A stretch of DNA of 64,000 nt, from the NCBI GenBank assembly GCA_015501075.1, contig JADNYJ010000081.1:113873-177872 (forward strand). The letters are read 5' to 3'. Of the stretch, positions 1 through 10,583 are shown piece after piece. The notes beneath the pieces are model-generated. The model saw only the letters and a list, made by a program, of their open reading frames with translations. It made no database searches and was not told the DNA's origin. The first letter of the stretch is position 1. Each line of letters begins with the position of its first letter. The DNA comes from Gymnopilus junonius. Lineage: Eukaryota; Basidiomycota; Agaricomycetes; Agaricales; Galerinaceae. The position numbers were made by a program, and so were the translations under genes.

Positions 1-324
1 GACGCGTTACCCACCCCGAATCGCCGCGATATACCCCTCATATACCCATGCCGACTCAGAAACCAAGGGCAGCCGCAAACCTCCTTCAGGCAAGGAGAAT
101 GCCAACAAAAAGCTGTCGAAGGTGAAAGAGGAGGCCACGAAGGAGAGAAAGAAGGCTGCCATACAGTAAGTCCACTTCTCTGATGTGAACATGGCTAATC
201 ACTGCTGCTCGGTACCAGGTGGGCCAAGGCCAAAAATTTTCACCTTACCGACAGTCTTGTCACCCTTATCGAAGAAAATGCCCGCTACCGACAGGCTTTT
301 GGCTTCGTAAAGGAGGCAGGATGA
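1..324 (+). pseudogene. 3' remnant of a hypothetical gene, cut by the left arm of the inverted duplication
   Basis: Two exons are visible. The first runs from the window edge to about 165 and is lysine/glutamate-rich. It ends at a GTAAGT donor. The second starts at 219 after a CAG acceptor, and the phases join cleanly across the 53-bp intron. The second exon contains a hydrophobic heptad-like stretch around residues HLTDSLVTLIEEN followed by an AFGF motif, then a stop at 322-324. Agaricomycete genomes hold many repeated proteins with a similar motif, some linked to transposons, but I cannot name this one. A second possible donor (GTAAAG) right after the AFGF codons suggests that the gene once continued rightwards. 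The duplicated arm begins only 165 bp further on, so the downstream exons are probably gone. Function unknown. Confidence 0.4.
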
Positions 325-394
325 CGCGCCGCTTTGTTTATGTGCGCGTGCTGATGCCGAGACCTTCTGTCGGATCAATCACTCTCACTGCCGC

Positions 395-470
395 ACTTGC
401 CGACGTTGAAATCAAAGCTCAAATCAAATCGAAATCAACTCAAAATCAACTCGAAATCAAGTCGAAATCG
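395..470. repeat. AAATC/AACTC-type degenerate short tandem repeat
   Basis: About ten near-copies of a 6-7 base unit (AAATCGA, AAATCAA, AACTCAA and similar) follow each other here, just outside the left duplication junction at 489. If translated on the + strand they give an I/K/S/Q-rich low-complexity peptide. I read this as a simple repeat, not as a gene. Confidence 0.6.
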
Positions 471-488
471 TCTACTCTGAACAACCCT

Positions 489-825
489 AATGTCCTGGAT
501 CCGACGGAATCTGAGGAAGACGAAGACATACCCAAGTAAGAGACAGACGCGCAATTGTAAATGAATCTAGAAGTTAGACGTCAATGAAGGGCTCTGAGGA
601 AGGGATGGAGGCCTACATCTGGTTTTGAATAGAAATCGCCATATCAAATGGCAGGGGTCAGAAAGGAACAGGAATGAAAGGGATGGCCCGCACTTACAGA
701 TGGTCGCTCTTGGTGTAGAACATTATATACCGAAAGACATGATCGTCGTTAAGGTATGAGTTTAAGATAGCAAGCCAAGGCTTAATCATACCGCGATGCC
801 ATGAAACCATGAAATCCCCCAGATG
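489..825 (-). pseudogene. Orphan exons 1-2 of the DUF6533 membrane-protein gene
   Basis: This is the left-arm counterpart of the first two exons and intron 1 of the gene at 50376-52158. The third and later exons are absent, because the duplication breakpoint (489) lies in what was intron 2. Exon 1 also carries a substitution that turns the seventh codon from CAA (right arm) into TAA, so the fragment opens with only six sense codons. It is not expected to make a product. It helps to show the polarity of the duplication: the gene was cut here and kept whole on the right. Confidence 0.75.
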
Positions 826-1355
826 TACTAACTTTAGACCCTGTTAATAAATGCCCGAGTTCGAATACAATAAATATAAATCGTGCTGAATCCCATCTTC
901 ATCTTCAAGTGATGATCAAATGTTGCTGAGAGGTTTCGGATATGCACTTTCCAAACAATTCAACAGAGGCTTGGACTCGTGTACTCTTGGCAATCGTTAA
1001 GAAAGTACATGTTCGCACAGACCCAGTAACCTTGATGAACCAATATGAATAGCGCACCACAATTGGAAGCTTGATTGGAAAGACTTCTCATCAAGATGGT
1101 TAGTCGACCATTTGATCTATAAAGATGCTATCTGCAGAATCACAAGAGATAAGCACCGTGGTAGAAATGTAAGACGTTATAATGGTAATAATTCATGCCT
1201 GTTCCCAAAAGCTGTCGCGAACACCTTTCCTGGAATGCATCGACTTCAAAAAGCCTGACAGCGTAAGGTCGTGAAGGTCGTGAGGTCCATTACATGTACA
1301 AATAAGTAAAAAAAAGGTCCGAGGACAAAATATTCTGCGAGTAGTTAACTATGCA

Positions 1356-2430
1356 TCAATTATAATATCCTAAAACATAGAACAATGAGATTTTACAATA
1401 TCAGAGAGAGAGCGAACTCCGGCTTACCTCCGTTGAAAGGACCTTTCATATGCGAATAGTGTTCCAATCGCTTCTCGAAGCGCCACATCATAAAAAACAT
1501 ATAGATCTAAGTCAAACGCCCAATCCAATTTACGTTAATTAGTGTTGTAAAGAGACAGCGAAAAGTAAGTAGCCGCTCACCTGAAACGCGATATCTACGA
1601 GCAGCGCTATGATAAACGCAGTCAGAAGGCTGGTGAACCCCGGGGTACAAAAGCTGCTCGGAACCGTTCCGGCGGTGCTCGCGTCCATAGTCGAGTTGGT
1701 AGATGACCACAGTTGGCCGCCATTATCGCATTCCCATGTAATATCGTCCTTACTGCGATTTGAAATACGAGTCGAAGATAAACGATTGCAAGAAATGGAT
1801 CTGCAACGCACCCGCGAAGTAGCTCCACTATAATAATGATAGCACGAATAGCGGCGATGACGATGATGAACGGCCAGAGAAACTTGGATACTCGAGTCCA
1901 AATGTATGATCGCTTCATATTAAAGTCAGCGTCGTATAAAACCCGAAGAGAAATGAGAGACACGACCAACATTAGACAGAGCCATCATGCTTATGACTGC
2001 GCAAGCGCCAATAGCCATACTAATCTCGCCATATATTTGCCTTGAAAATTCATTCGTGAGTTGAACGTCCAGGGAATAGCACGATTGCATATAATAGATG
2101 ATACATACCATTCGGGGTAGACAAAGAAGAAGATATCTCCGTCTTTGAAGAGGAAGATCGCACCGGCGATGCTGTATAACTGGAAAGAATATTGGAAGCA
2201 TCCGTCAGTGTTTGCGGAAATGTGTGGGCTGAGATGAGGTTACTTACAGCGATCACCGCACTCCATGCCATAGCTCCGCCTCTCTAAAAGCCAATGATTG
2301 GATTTCCCCTGTGTTCATGCAAGCAAAGGGAGACTTACAAGGGGGAATAAAAGCAAGCAATTATCGCACCTGTTCAAAACAAAAATCAATATCTTTGAAC
2401 TCAACTTTAAGAAGGAAGGCCTTACCACAT
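1356..2430 (-). CDS. Four-TM membrane protein of unknown function, left copy
   Basis: I reconstruct nine short exons from phase and comparison with the copies at 48826-49895 and 57363-58619. The first coding exon is only 5 nt (ATGTG, 2426-2430). The second gives a Cys/Leu-rich start ending in FPL, followed by an RGG motif. The protein of about 190 residues has about four hydrophobic segments: SIAGAIFLF, a GGISMAIGACAVISMMAL segment, FLWPFIIVIAAI and LLTAFIIALLVDIAF. A probable extracytoplasmic loop contains WECDNGGQLW and a later Cys (SSFC). The C-terminus is MKGPFNGGYYN. All splice sites and frames look intact, so this copy could be functional. I recognise the general basidiomycete membrane-protein type but know no function. 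It sits between the orphan DUF6533 exons and GST-1, as in the other arm. Confidence 0.75.
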
Positions 2431-4783
2431 GGGTAGGTAGCAAGTAAACTGAATTGATCTCTCGCCAAGTTCTTGTCGTCACAGGAAGACGATGGCAAAA
2501 AAATGAATGACCGAAGACCTCAAAGAAGAGAAGACGTCGGTAACGTGTGTCGTAGCTGGAAGACGTTGTTCTGTCGTAAGGGAAGGGAAGCAGCCCATGA
2601 GTAAAGGGAAGATGGCGGAAAACATAGCAGGGTCTCAGTCGCAGTCCTAAGATCATTTGATGGTACCTTCATATAGCACCAACGCCCAGGGGAGTCCAAA
2701 AAGGCAAGGTTCGAACGTGCGCGGGCGGTTGCGCCAGCTGATTTCGCATCCCCGGATCTAAAGACTAAAGGTCAGCTTTTCAGTCGTAAAAGGCTATCGT
2801 CTATTTTTGCCGGTCTGAGCTGATCGCCCTTTTTTCATCATGACGACAATACTGATTATAACAAAGTGTTATGGTCCGGTAATGGGTTTAGAACAGTCCT
2901 AAGAGAAGTATATATTAGCAGTGAGTAGCGACACTGAATCCACGGTACCTACGCAGAGTACTGGCAGGATCAAAGTTATCAGACGTATATATCTAAGAGG
3001 CGTTCCATGACGGAACAGACCGCCACAAGTACAACTTCAATTTCAGTTACCTAGTTGAATAGCCATGCGCCACATTCTTTCAGAAGACAATATTCATGCA
3101 AGTAGACCTTGTCTCAATTCGGCGAAAGCGAAGTAGTTCAGCAAGTTACCAGACCGGAATGGGGAGGCAGTACTAGCTGCTACAAAAGACAGACCCCCGC
3201 TATCTCCAAAACTAACAAGGAAAGCGGGCCGTTCTCGCGGCATAGCAGCAGCAGCAGCCACAGACACGGAAAGAAAACGAGCTGCTTTACCATATCGACG
3301 TTTCAACATCAGTATCGCATATAGATAGTCAAAGGAAATCACAGAAACCACATACTTACTCGAAAGACCGACCGACAGTGAGAGTGATACGCAGCTAAAC
3401 ACGCCTCCACCGCTTGCATTCCGGACTCCTACATTATCATAATGCTAACCGCTCCATCCCACTGTCATCGCCGTGGACGTAGCTTGGAACCTGGAACCCG
3501 GAACGACGATGACCGTAACACACGACACACCCAGGTCGTGTCTGTTGAAGATCGCGTTATCTTAGAGTTCCGTAATCGAGTGTTAGCGTAGATTTAAAAT
3601 AGAAAGATGAGTGATTGAAACCTTAATCCTTGAAGACAAGATCGCCGATGTACCGTAACACGGGACAACGCGTTATACAGGACCCCTGTATGACTTAGGA
3701 CGATGGCGAGAACAGATAGTTCACACGGTGTGTTCGAGGGTAAAAGAGTTATATTTTTGATGAGGCTGGGTGTCCTCTTATATACTGATAACTACAGCTA
3801 AATCTACTAGATTCTACTAACATCTACTAGTTTCCGAGACTAGGAGTGAGTCGCTACGAGTCATTACTGAATCGTAGTGACTGAGTGGCTACTTCGAAGC
3901 TTTGTGTTTCGGGACCTAAAAATAGGTTACTTGATCCGTAAGGTCGTTCCACAACAGTGTCGTAGCAGCAGCAGAAACTGCATACACGGAAAGAAGTTCC
4001 GCTACAAAGTCAACATGAGCACCGCATACACACCCAGAGGAACCACAAAAGCCACGTACTACAGAGACCGACCGAGCAGTCATATGCAACTAAAAACGCT
4101 GCCTCGCTGCAACCTCTATCCGAATCTCGCCGTGAACGTGGCCCAGACCATAGAACGACCGTACCAGCAGCACAACAACCCAGGCATACCCGACCAAGGA
4201 GAAGAAAAGAGTGGAGGTGGAAAGAAATGGGCGGGGAAACGAAGACTCAAGAGTCGGGCACAAAGCCCCTGGTTCTTGCAGGAAAAAAGCGCATCACGAA
4301 AATTCGGAATTACATAATCTCCGGACCTTCGTGCCGCTGGCTCTCTGCTCCGACGAATCATAGAACCAGCTGTGTACCCAATTCATACTGGTAATATATA
4401 ACATATGGTTCCTCTTAGGAAATCAGACATCCTTTAAGTATTTATTTCTTTTATTTTTTTTGCTCACTGGCAAAGCCATCTTCAGAGTCCAGAGCCAGAG
4501 GCAGGCGACCCCAAGCGTACTTAATCGAAGAACTTATAGCGTACGGCCGATATACTTATAACACCTACGCCCTCCTCTAAATTCAAAATCCACAAATAAC
4601 CAGTGGAGTCCCAAGCGTCGGTACCCCTTCTTCAATCAAACTCGATTCCGCCGTAATGCGAAGCCCGGATGAACATCGATATCATAACCGGGATTAAAAA
4701 AGCGTAATTTTATGCAGCAGCACCACAACCCATTCATTCATCCATTCATTCACAACACTACACCCACGTCAGTTAAACACCGA
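2431..4783. other. Gene-poor 2.35-kb spacer between the membrane gene and GST-1 (left arm)
   Basis: This is the counterpart of 46839-48825. I see no convincing gene. The short open frames here (for example 3094-3402 on the minus strand and 3877-4317 on the plus strand) are not conserved in the right arm, where stops or unrelated frames appear. The stretch contains the solo LTR at 3543-3956. It also has two imperfect copies of an internal unit, each with a CAGCAGCAGCAG run, then ACACGGAAAGAA, then GACCGACCGA (about 3245-3420 and 3960-4110). Confidence 0.6.
3538..3961. mobile_element. Solo LTR, Copia-like (414 bp) with 5-bp target-site duplication
   Basis: The element runs from 3543 (TGTTGAAG) to 3956 (CACAACA), so it has the TGTTG...CAACA termini usual for LTRs of Ty1/Copia-type elements. 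It is flanked by GTGTC at 3538-3542 and GTGTC at 3957-3961. The homologous site in the right arm (reverse complement, about 47630) reads GGTCGTGTTGTAGCAG with no insertion, which is an empty site with one substitution in the TSD. The interior has a TATATACTG stretch that may be the LTR promoter. No internal retrotransposon coding region is present, so this is a solo LTR left by recombination between LTRs. Confidence 0.85.
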
Positions 4784-5874
4784 TCAAGCACCGACCTTCA
4801 AACCATCCTGCACATCCTGACGAGCCTCAATGCGATCACGCCATGCCTAAAAGGATAAAGATAAAGATAAAAATCCCAGTAATTCAGATCAGAACCTAAC
4901 CAAGCACAAACCACACGTACCTGGATAGCAGGAAACTCCACTGCTAGATCAATCCCAAATTCCTCCGCCTGCATGATCCTTTTATGTGATAGAGCAGAAA
5001 GAAAGAAGGAAGGAAGGAAAGAAGGTGAAAGGTCAAAGCCCAAAATAAACGCGTTAAAGATAATTAGATATATATCCGTCAGAACGAATCCTGATCAAAT
5101 AGAGCGACAGTAACATACCAAGGAAACGTCTTAAAATCCACCAACGTCAAATTTTCCCCCACTATGTACTTTTTATCTCCCTTCTTCAGCTGACCCTCCA
5201 ATACGCCGTATAGCCGTCTCGTCTCGTTGATATATCCTGGAGTCGAACATGTATTAGTACCATCAATATGTCACCTAGTACCACCTATCGCCCTAGGATA
5301 CTCCGAGATGGAGGATACTCACGTTTTTGAGCATATTCGATCTTCTCAGGAGCAGCGAACACGAAATGGCCCGCTTGTCCCTGCATAGGACCTATCCCAC
5401 CGTGCTAAGTCCACAGTAAGCAAAGCAACCCAAACCCGTCCCACACCACCCCACCACTACCCCACACTCGACCTTCAAGCTTCAACGTTCAACCTTCAAG
5501 AAGAAACTCACCGTAAAAAACAACCACTGCATCATCTCCCCATACTCCCTCCCCTCCCTCCCCGGATCAAACGAAAACTCCCTCCTTACATCATACACCT
5601 CCGCCAAATAACACAAAATCGCACTCGTCTCAAACACCCTGAACCCGCGCACCGTCACCGCCGGCAGACGCCCGTTGGGGTTGACCGCTAAAAACCACGG
5701 GGCTTTGACGTAGTTGTGGTCGGAGGGGTTGGAGCCGGACATGTGCACGATCTGGTAGGATTGGAGGTCGGGCTGGGAGGGGTAGGCGGAGCGCAGGGCG
5801 GAGAGGAAGATGGAGGTGCAGGAGCCGTTGGGGGTTTTGGCGGTGTAGTGGACGATGGCGGGTTCGGTGGACAT
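4784..5874 (-). CDS. Glutathione S-transferase, Ure2/GstA-like (GST-1, left copy, intact)
   Basis: This gene encodes a cytosolic-type GST of about 227 residues, expected to conjugate glutathione to electrophiles or to act in peroxide or thiol chemistry. The N-terminal thioredoxin-like domain (residues about 5-95) has HYTAKTPNG at the start, the cis-Pro segment NPNGRLPA near 66-73 and the GSH-contacting FETSA at 81-85. The helical C-terminal domain has the GGIGPMQGQA motif typical of fungal Ure2/GTT-like GSTs, then YINETRRLYGVLEGQL, and ends with a DRIEARQDVQ helix. Five exons join in phase. The start at 5874 matches the paralogue GST-2, but an in-frame upstream ATG at 6015 adds 47 residues without acidic side chains. 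This is the only copy of the gene in the window with an unbroken frame. Confidence 0.85.
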
Positions 5875-6015
5875 TGTAATTGGGCGGTGGTGTGAGTGAT
5901 GGGATGGGATGAAATGAGGATGGGGATGAGGATGATAGCGGTGAGTGCGGGTGGAGGGAATGGGATGGGATAGGATAGGAAGGAGTCGCCGGGTTAATGT
6001 CACTTGCTTGAACAT
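5875..6015 (-). other. In-frame 47-residue N-terminal extension of GST-1 (alternative start)
   Basis: An ATG at 6013-6015 is in frame with GST-1 and there is no stop between them. The extension opens MFKQVTLTRRLLPILSHP and goes on with Arg, His, Ser and Pro only, with no Asp or Glu. This resembles a mitochondrial presequence. The same reading frame is kept in the right arm (from 45625). A TATA-like box lies about 50 bp upstream, so this ATG would lie within the transcript. Whether translation starts here, at 5874, or at both cannot be decided from sequence. Confidence 0.45.
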
Positions 6016-6028
6016 AAATCCCCCGTCA

Positions 6029-6048
6029 GTGTGTGTGTGTGTGTGTGT
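6029..6048. repeat. (GT)n microsatellite in the GST-1 leader
   Basis: This is a run of about ten GT units between the TATA-like box and the upstream ATG of GST-1. The right arm has the corresponding (CA)n tract at 45595-45611, which is a few bases shorter. Confidence 0.9.
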
Positions 6049-6065
6049 GAATTTGAATGAGCAAG

Positions 6066-6073
6066 CTTATATA
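6066..6073 (-). promoter_or_regulatory. TATA box of GST-1 (left)
   Basis: TATATAAG on the minus strand, about 50 bp upstream of the ATG at 6015 and 190 bp upstream of the ATG at 5874. It is conserved at 45571-45578 in the right arm. Confidence 0.55.
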
Positions 6074-6325
6074 TCCTGTCTTCCCTATGTAAGCCTTTGC
6101 CTAATTTGTAATCCAAGTATGTTCGAGACACACGCCAGATTTACCTGGGCATCGAAGCCAATCGAAGCAGCTGTTAAGAAGGAAAATGACTTGACCAATC
6201 CCCGCCTTGCGTTAAATCAAATTCAAACTGATATTAATTTAAAAAAAAAAACTCGAAACGTCATTATCACGACTGAAATTACAGTCGTTATTTATCCTTC
6301 AGTTCTGTATTTTAAAAAATATCCA

Positions 6326-6855
6326 TCAAGCGGGTACACTTAACCCCTCCTGAACATCCTTGCGGGCCTCAATACGATCGATCCAAGCCTAATCCGAGTA
6401 AAATCAAAACGAGAACTCGATATCGCAAGGGAGTGTACATACCTTGATAACAGGAAATTCGACCGCCAAGTCGATGCTCAGGATATCCGACCTCCTCACC
6501 CTGAAAAGCAGGAAAACAAACCCGTTAAGAGACGCTCGTAGGGTGATTGAGAATATCATAGGTACTTACCAAGGGAACGTCTTGAGATCGGCCAAAGAAA
6601 ACTTGTCGCCCAAAATGAACTTCCTGTCTCCTTTCTTCAGCTGACCTTCGAGTACGCCGTACAGTCGTTTAGTTTCGTTGGTGTAACCTTTGGACATGGT
6701 TAGCTCTGCACTGGTGCGATCTATGCAGTCATCGTTGGACTACTCACGTTTCAGACCGTACTCGATCTTCTCAGGCGCAGCGAACGTGAAATGGTTCGCC
6801 TGTCCCTGCATCGAACCGATCCCACCATGCTAAACGCAACAATAAAAATACTCCA
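6326..6855 (-). pseudogene. 5'-truncated GST (GST-2, left copy: exons 2 onward only)
   Basis: This is the left-arm copy of the gene at 44379-45326. It contains exon 2 (HGGIGSMQGQANHF), the YTNETKRLYGVLEG exon, the FSLADLKTFPW segment and the last exon ending QEGLSVPA, all in frame. The thioredoxin-like exon 1 and the promoter are missing, because the duplication breakpoint at 6855 lies in intron 1. Without the N-terminal glutathione-binding domain it cannot be a working GST. Its exon 2 reads CATGGTGGG where the right copy has an extra G, so this fragment preserves the ancestral frame of that exon. Confidence 0.85.
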
Positions 6856-6884
6856 CGCATCTGATATGATATTCAAGACTTTTG

Positions 6885-7097
6885 CTAGGCACCAGCAAAG
6901 TCTTTAGCGTCGAAGTAGTGGAGGCTGGATGAGAGATCGTATAGCTTCATCACGGGCGCTGGGGATACCCATGGATCTGCGTATGGCTGGCATGGGATGG
7001 GCGTAGACATAGGCATTTTAAAGAGTGACAAGGATGCGGCGGGGATGGTGACGCTGTAGAGGTTCAAGTAATCTACCTTGCTGACGTTGATGTCCAT
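6885..7097 (-). CDS. Hypothetical small ORF beside the duplication junction
   Basis: A 70-codon frame starts at 7097 and stops 30 bp from the left-arm breakpoint. Its composition (balanced, with LNLYSVTIPAASLSLF and YDLSSSLHYFDAKDF) looks protein-like, but I see no family, signal peptide or splice evidence. It may be a remnant of whatever gene occupied the site where the duplicate was pasted. Low confidence. Confidence 0.2.
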   Translation of the reverse strand: MDINVSKVDYLNLYSVTIPAASLSLFKMPMSTPIPCQPYADPWVSPAPVMKLYDLSSSLHYFDAKDFAGA

Positions 7098-7596
7098 TGG
7101 GTCATGCGTATATCTGTCTCAATCGAAGACAGCGGTGCCTGCTCTGATAAACATGTCAGATCCGGCTGCGCTTGTACGGATATCTTTCTTTCCGCTAGTT
7201 CGGGGTTCCGGAATGATATCGAGATTATGGCCCTGTCAGCATGGGTCTTCCGTCTCGGTTATCTCGGTGTACTACAGTCTTTTCTTAACTTTCACGTCCT
7301 GACTTGGTGAACTGCACTGTGTTTGTGGACGGTCATCTACTTTGCTCTGGAAGTCAATTATACAAGTAGGATAACCACGTACGTGCTCACTGTACCTTAC
7401 GACTTGACGAAGAAGCTGACATATTCACGTATAATGCAGATATCCCCGAGCTGGCCGAACCTAATGTTCCTCCACTTGAATCTTCTGACATTTCCCTACC
7501 CAGACTTTTGCCGAACGGACATCTTAAACAGGACCGTCTTATTTGACATGATTAGGCACTAACGTCATCCCTCACTCCTCGATATCCAACACTGTC

Positions 7597-9111
7597 ATGG
7601 CATCCTCTCCATCCCCATCGCGTCCATCCTTCCCCAGCTTCCCACTAGAACTCATCAGTCTATTCATAGACAACCTCGTATTTTCCGAACGTGAACATGA
7701 ACCAAGTTCAAAGCTGAAATCAATCCAGCCATCCGCATTAAAGAACCACCTCCTCGCCTGCTCTCTTGTCTCACGCGCGTTCAGAACCACCGCTCTCAAG
7801 CGTCTCTTCGCCGTGGTATCGATAGGGGACTATCAGCATCATCATCATGCAATGTCAGTCTCAATGCCGACGTCAGCTGTTCCTCAGAGTCCTAACAGAG
7901 CGAGGAGACGTTCGCCATATGAGGTATTTTCGAGGATCAGGGGTCTTTGAATCTGAACTGGGTCGGGCCATTTGTAGACTGAAGCTTTGGATTGCGCCAG
8001 AGTTCGTCCCGATGGTGTATATCCTGAAAGACCTCGTCAGAGCAATCAACTCCCGAGCACCGAATCTGCGTGCAATCTTCCTCTGCGGGCTGCATTGGAG
8101 CGAGATTAGCGCTGATGTTACGCAGTCGTTGCTTGATCTCCTACTCCGCCCTTCCATAGTCCGCTTGGAACTGCACGATATGACGGACGTGCCCAGGCGT
8201 ATCATATCAGACTGCGTTTCTCTTCAGTTTCTGGAGCTTAATGCCAATTTTGTCTTTGCATCGGCTCCTCCTGGTACAAGTTCATCTGAATCTGGGATAT
8301 GCAACTATCTTCGACTGGCTGGAAAATACCGATTTGCCCATGGACCAAAGACCCATGTGAGTATCCTCCAGCTCGAACATTTCGACATGGAAATCTCGAA
8401 TCAGGAACAAATAAGGGAACTCGAGCAGCTCTTCCGAACTGCATCTTCCCTTGTTTCTTTTGATCTGTGAGTCGATTTCAACATCATGATTCCCTTCTAA
8501 CGTGCAGGAACTTGACACTTCCCAGATTAATTTCCTCCAAGCCCAACTTCGATAACTTCGTTCACTTCCCAAGCACCGCTGCAGACCTCCAATCTCTCTA
8601 TCTCCTCCGTGATGTCCATCTCGAACTAGGCTGGGGCGACGGTGCCCTATCCCTCGCCCAATCCTTCATCCAAGGAATGCCCGCCAACCTCGCCTCGCTC
8701 GATATCACCTTCACAGCTGACATTTTATGGTTCCAATACCCGTTCCATGAAATTAGGCCCGTCAATATGCCACAGCAATTCTTGCGCACGAGGTTTCCAG
8801 GTCTAAGAGAGGCGACGGTCCGGCTGAAGTTGAGTTTGACGACACTCTCAGAGCCTTTTTCGCCGTTGAGGTTGGGGGTGGATGAGAAGCAGAGGATGGA
8901 AGATGTGTTTCGGGCAAAGATTGGGTCGTTGTCAAGGGCTGCTTTGGAAGATTCAGATCTCATTCATCCAACAATTGTGGTTGAAATGCGGGGTGAGTTT
9001 GTTTTGATTGACCTACCCGTTGCATCAGCTAATCTGCTTACCTCGCACATATACTCACTTAGGCGCAGAAGATCTAGAATAGATTCGTTAATGCGCGAGC
9101 CCCACTGGTAG
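7597..9111 (+). CDS. F-box-like domain protein
   Basis: The N-terminus shows an F-box-like domain at about residues 14-65: SFPLELISLFIDNLV, then LLACSLVSRAFRTTALKRLF. The remaining part is a long Leu-rich helical/repeat-like region typical of the large agaricomycete F-box families. In SCF ubiquitin ligases the F-box binds Skp1 and the C-terminal part selects substrates. That role is inferred from the family only. A clear intron lies at 8467-8507 (GTGAGT donor, GCAG acceptor), and the frames join as SFDL-NLTLPR. A frame change near 7850 needs another short intron (candidate 7852-7885, only 34 bp) or reflects an indel. The end is ambiguous: unspliced it stops at 9111, while splicing a GTGAGT intron from 8993 to 9062 would stop at 9082. 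Confidence 0.65.
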
Positions 9112-10583
9112 AGAAGAAAACTGATGAGATCTCGCATTTACATTTGCTAGAAAAGGCTCAAGCCAGCTGGACGTCACGCTTTGCATACTCCGCCGTTCAT
9201 TCTTCTGTGCAGACATTGAATGCTTCAATGTTATTGTCCTACCATCCGAGCTTGAAATTGAGGGCTCCAAGTAAACGCGTATAGAGAATCAGCTCGCCGT
9301 GCAGATCGTCCTTTTCGTTGATCTATATTCAATTTGGACCTCTTTTGTACAACTGTCATTAGGCTATCTTGTCCTCAGCTTACACGCGATTTTATTGGGT
9401 TCATTTCAGTATATGCTTACGGGCGGGATAGATTCTGCTGAAGGCAACATAGACAGCATCTTATTTAAACATCTGCGCAAATATTCTCAGAGTTCCCTTT
9501 GGTCAGGTCGGCTATCACCGAGTAACTGTACAGTACCACGTCAGACATTGACCAATGGCAAACTGTCACTCCGTCGTATGAACGCACACTATGGCTCGGC
9601 TTAAGCCCGTTACGTTCTAGGGGTGATACTTATTCTAGCTGGCCTTATTGGTGATCTTGTGTCTTTGCTAAATTTTGTTCCTCTCAAGAGTCAAAGTTGA
9701 GATTTCTATTCCTGCAATGACTACTTGGCTCACTTGTAATTATTGCTGCTCTTGGACGCAAAGTTTATGGCCATATCCGCCAGCATATAGAACTCGGCTT
9801 CTGATTGGACACAAATACGTCTCTGATCAGCTTTTATTCCGCCTGTGACGTCTTTTGCGTCCGATCGGTATTGGTAGGCATATCCGAGGAGCTTCTGATA
9901 CCTTATGGCTATACTCACGTTTCACAGGTTCAATTATCCTGACATCGACGCTTAATTTTGGCATGTTGATGTCACTGAATTATAACACATGCCATTGCTT
10001 CTCCGAGGTACGCTGCACTGTCATTCGATCCTGTGAATTTTTTGGAATATGACGAGCATTTGTATGCAGTCTATGTCAAACACAGAAAACATATTTACCT
10101 ACTTCGCCTAGCGCACCACGCATCTAGGCTCCTCAAATTTCCCAACACTTCGAAATATGGCCTCCCTTCTGCCTCTTCCGCCTTAACACCCAATCTGATC
10201 TCATTCATCGGTTGACGCAATAAGAATGAATCCTTGCGCTTTACTTGACAAGCTGAATGGTTGTTGTATCACAACAAGGGCCCTTGACGTCTTGCTCTTA
10301 ATCTGACTGGCTCCTGGTGTGGTATTCGGCGGCAACTTCTGGTTTAGGTCGACCAACTGTAAGTTTTCCTTCGTTTCTCACCGTCATCCAAACTTAATCG
10401 CTGTACCATAGTACACCCTAGATCACGCCTGATTTTCCACAGTACGCCAAAGTGCTTCACTGTTCGATTCTTCGTATGTACCCGCGATCGCTCATTAAAT
10501 TACGCTGATGATATCATGGGCTATTTCATGTTCCCAAGGCGATGTCTTCCGTACTTTCGACCAGGGAGCATACTTCTCAGGTG
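9112..10583. other. Gene-free stretch
   Basis: Only short, compositionally poor open frames are present on either strand, with no consistent splice model and no resemblance to the duplicated families elsewhere in the window. I see nothing assignable before the MITE at 10592. Confidence 0.5.

Larger units (their letters stand above)
489..6855 (-). repeat. Left arm of a ~6-kb inverted segmental duplication
   Basis: This segment is the reverse complement of 44798-50687. Similarity begins at AATGTCCTGG (489) and ends at AATACTCCA (6855). It carries truncated DUF6533 exons, the four-TM membrane gene, GST-1 and the 3' exons of GST-2, in the same order and orientation as the other arm. It is about 480 bp longer than the right arm, mostly because of the solo LTR at 3543-3956. 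Identity varies along its length: about 200 bp around 6444-6644 look identical, while other parts, such as 4790-4980, are clearly diverged. Both ends fall within introns of genes that are complete in extent on the right, which marks this arm as the daughter copy. Confidence 0.93.

Noticed and set aside
3539..3960. 3-bp TGT duplication with CTGTTG/CAACAG TIR (DNA-transposon reading of the LTR)
   Set aside because: The TGTTG...CAACA ends with a 5-bp GTGTC duplication explain more bases, and the 414-bp length suits an LTR.
3877..4317. 146-codon plus-strand frame spanning the end of the solo LTR
   Set aside because: It starts inside the LTR and continues in flanking DNA. The corresponding right-arm sequence has a stop after about 27 codons, so it is not conserved.
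5945..6343. Plus-strand frame over the GST-1 leader containing a run of VCVCV
   Set aside because: Shadow of the (GT)n microsatellite and the antisense of the GST-1 5' region.
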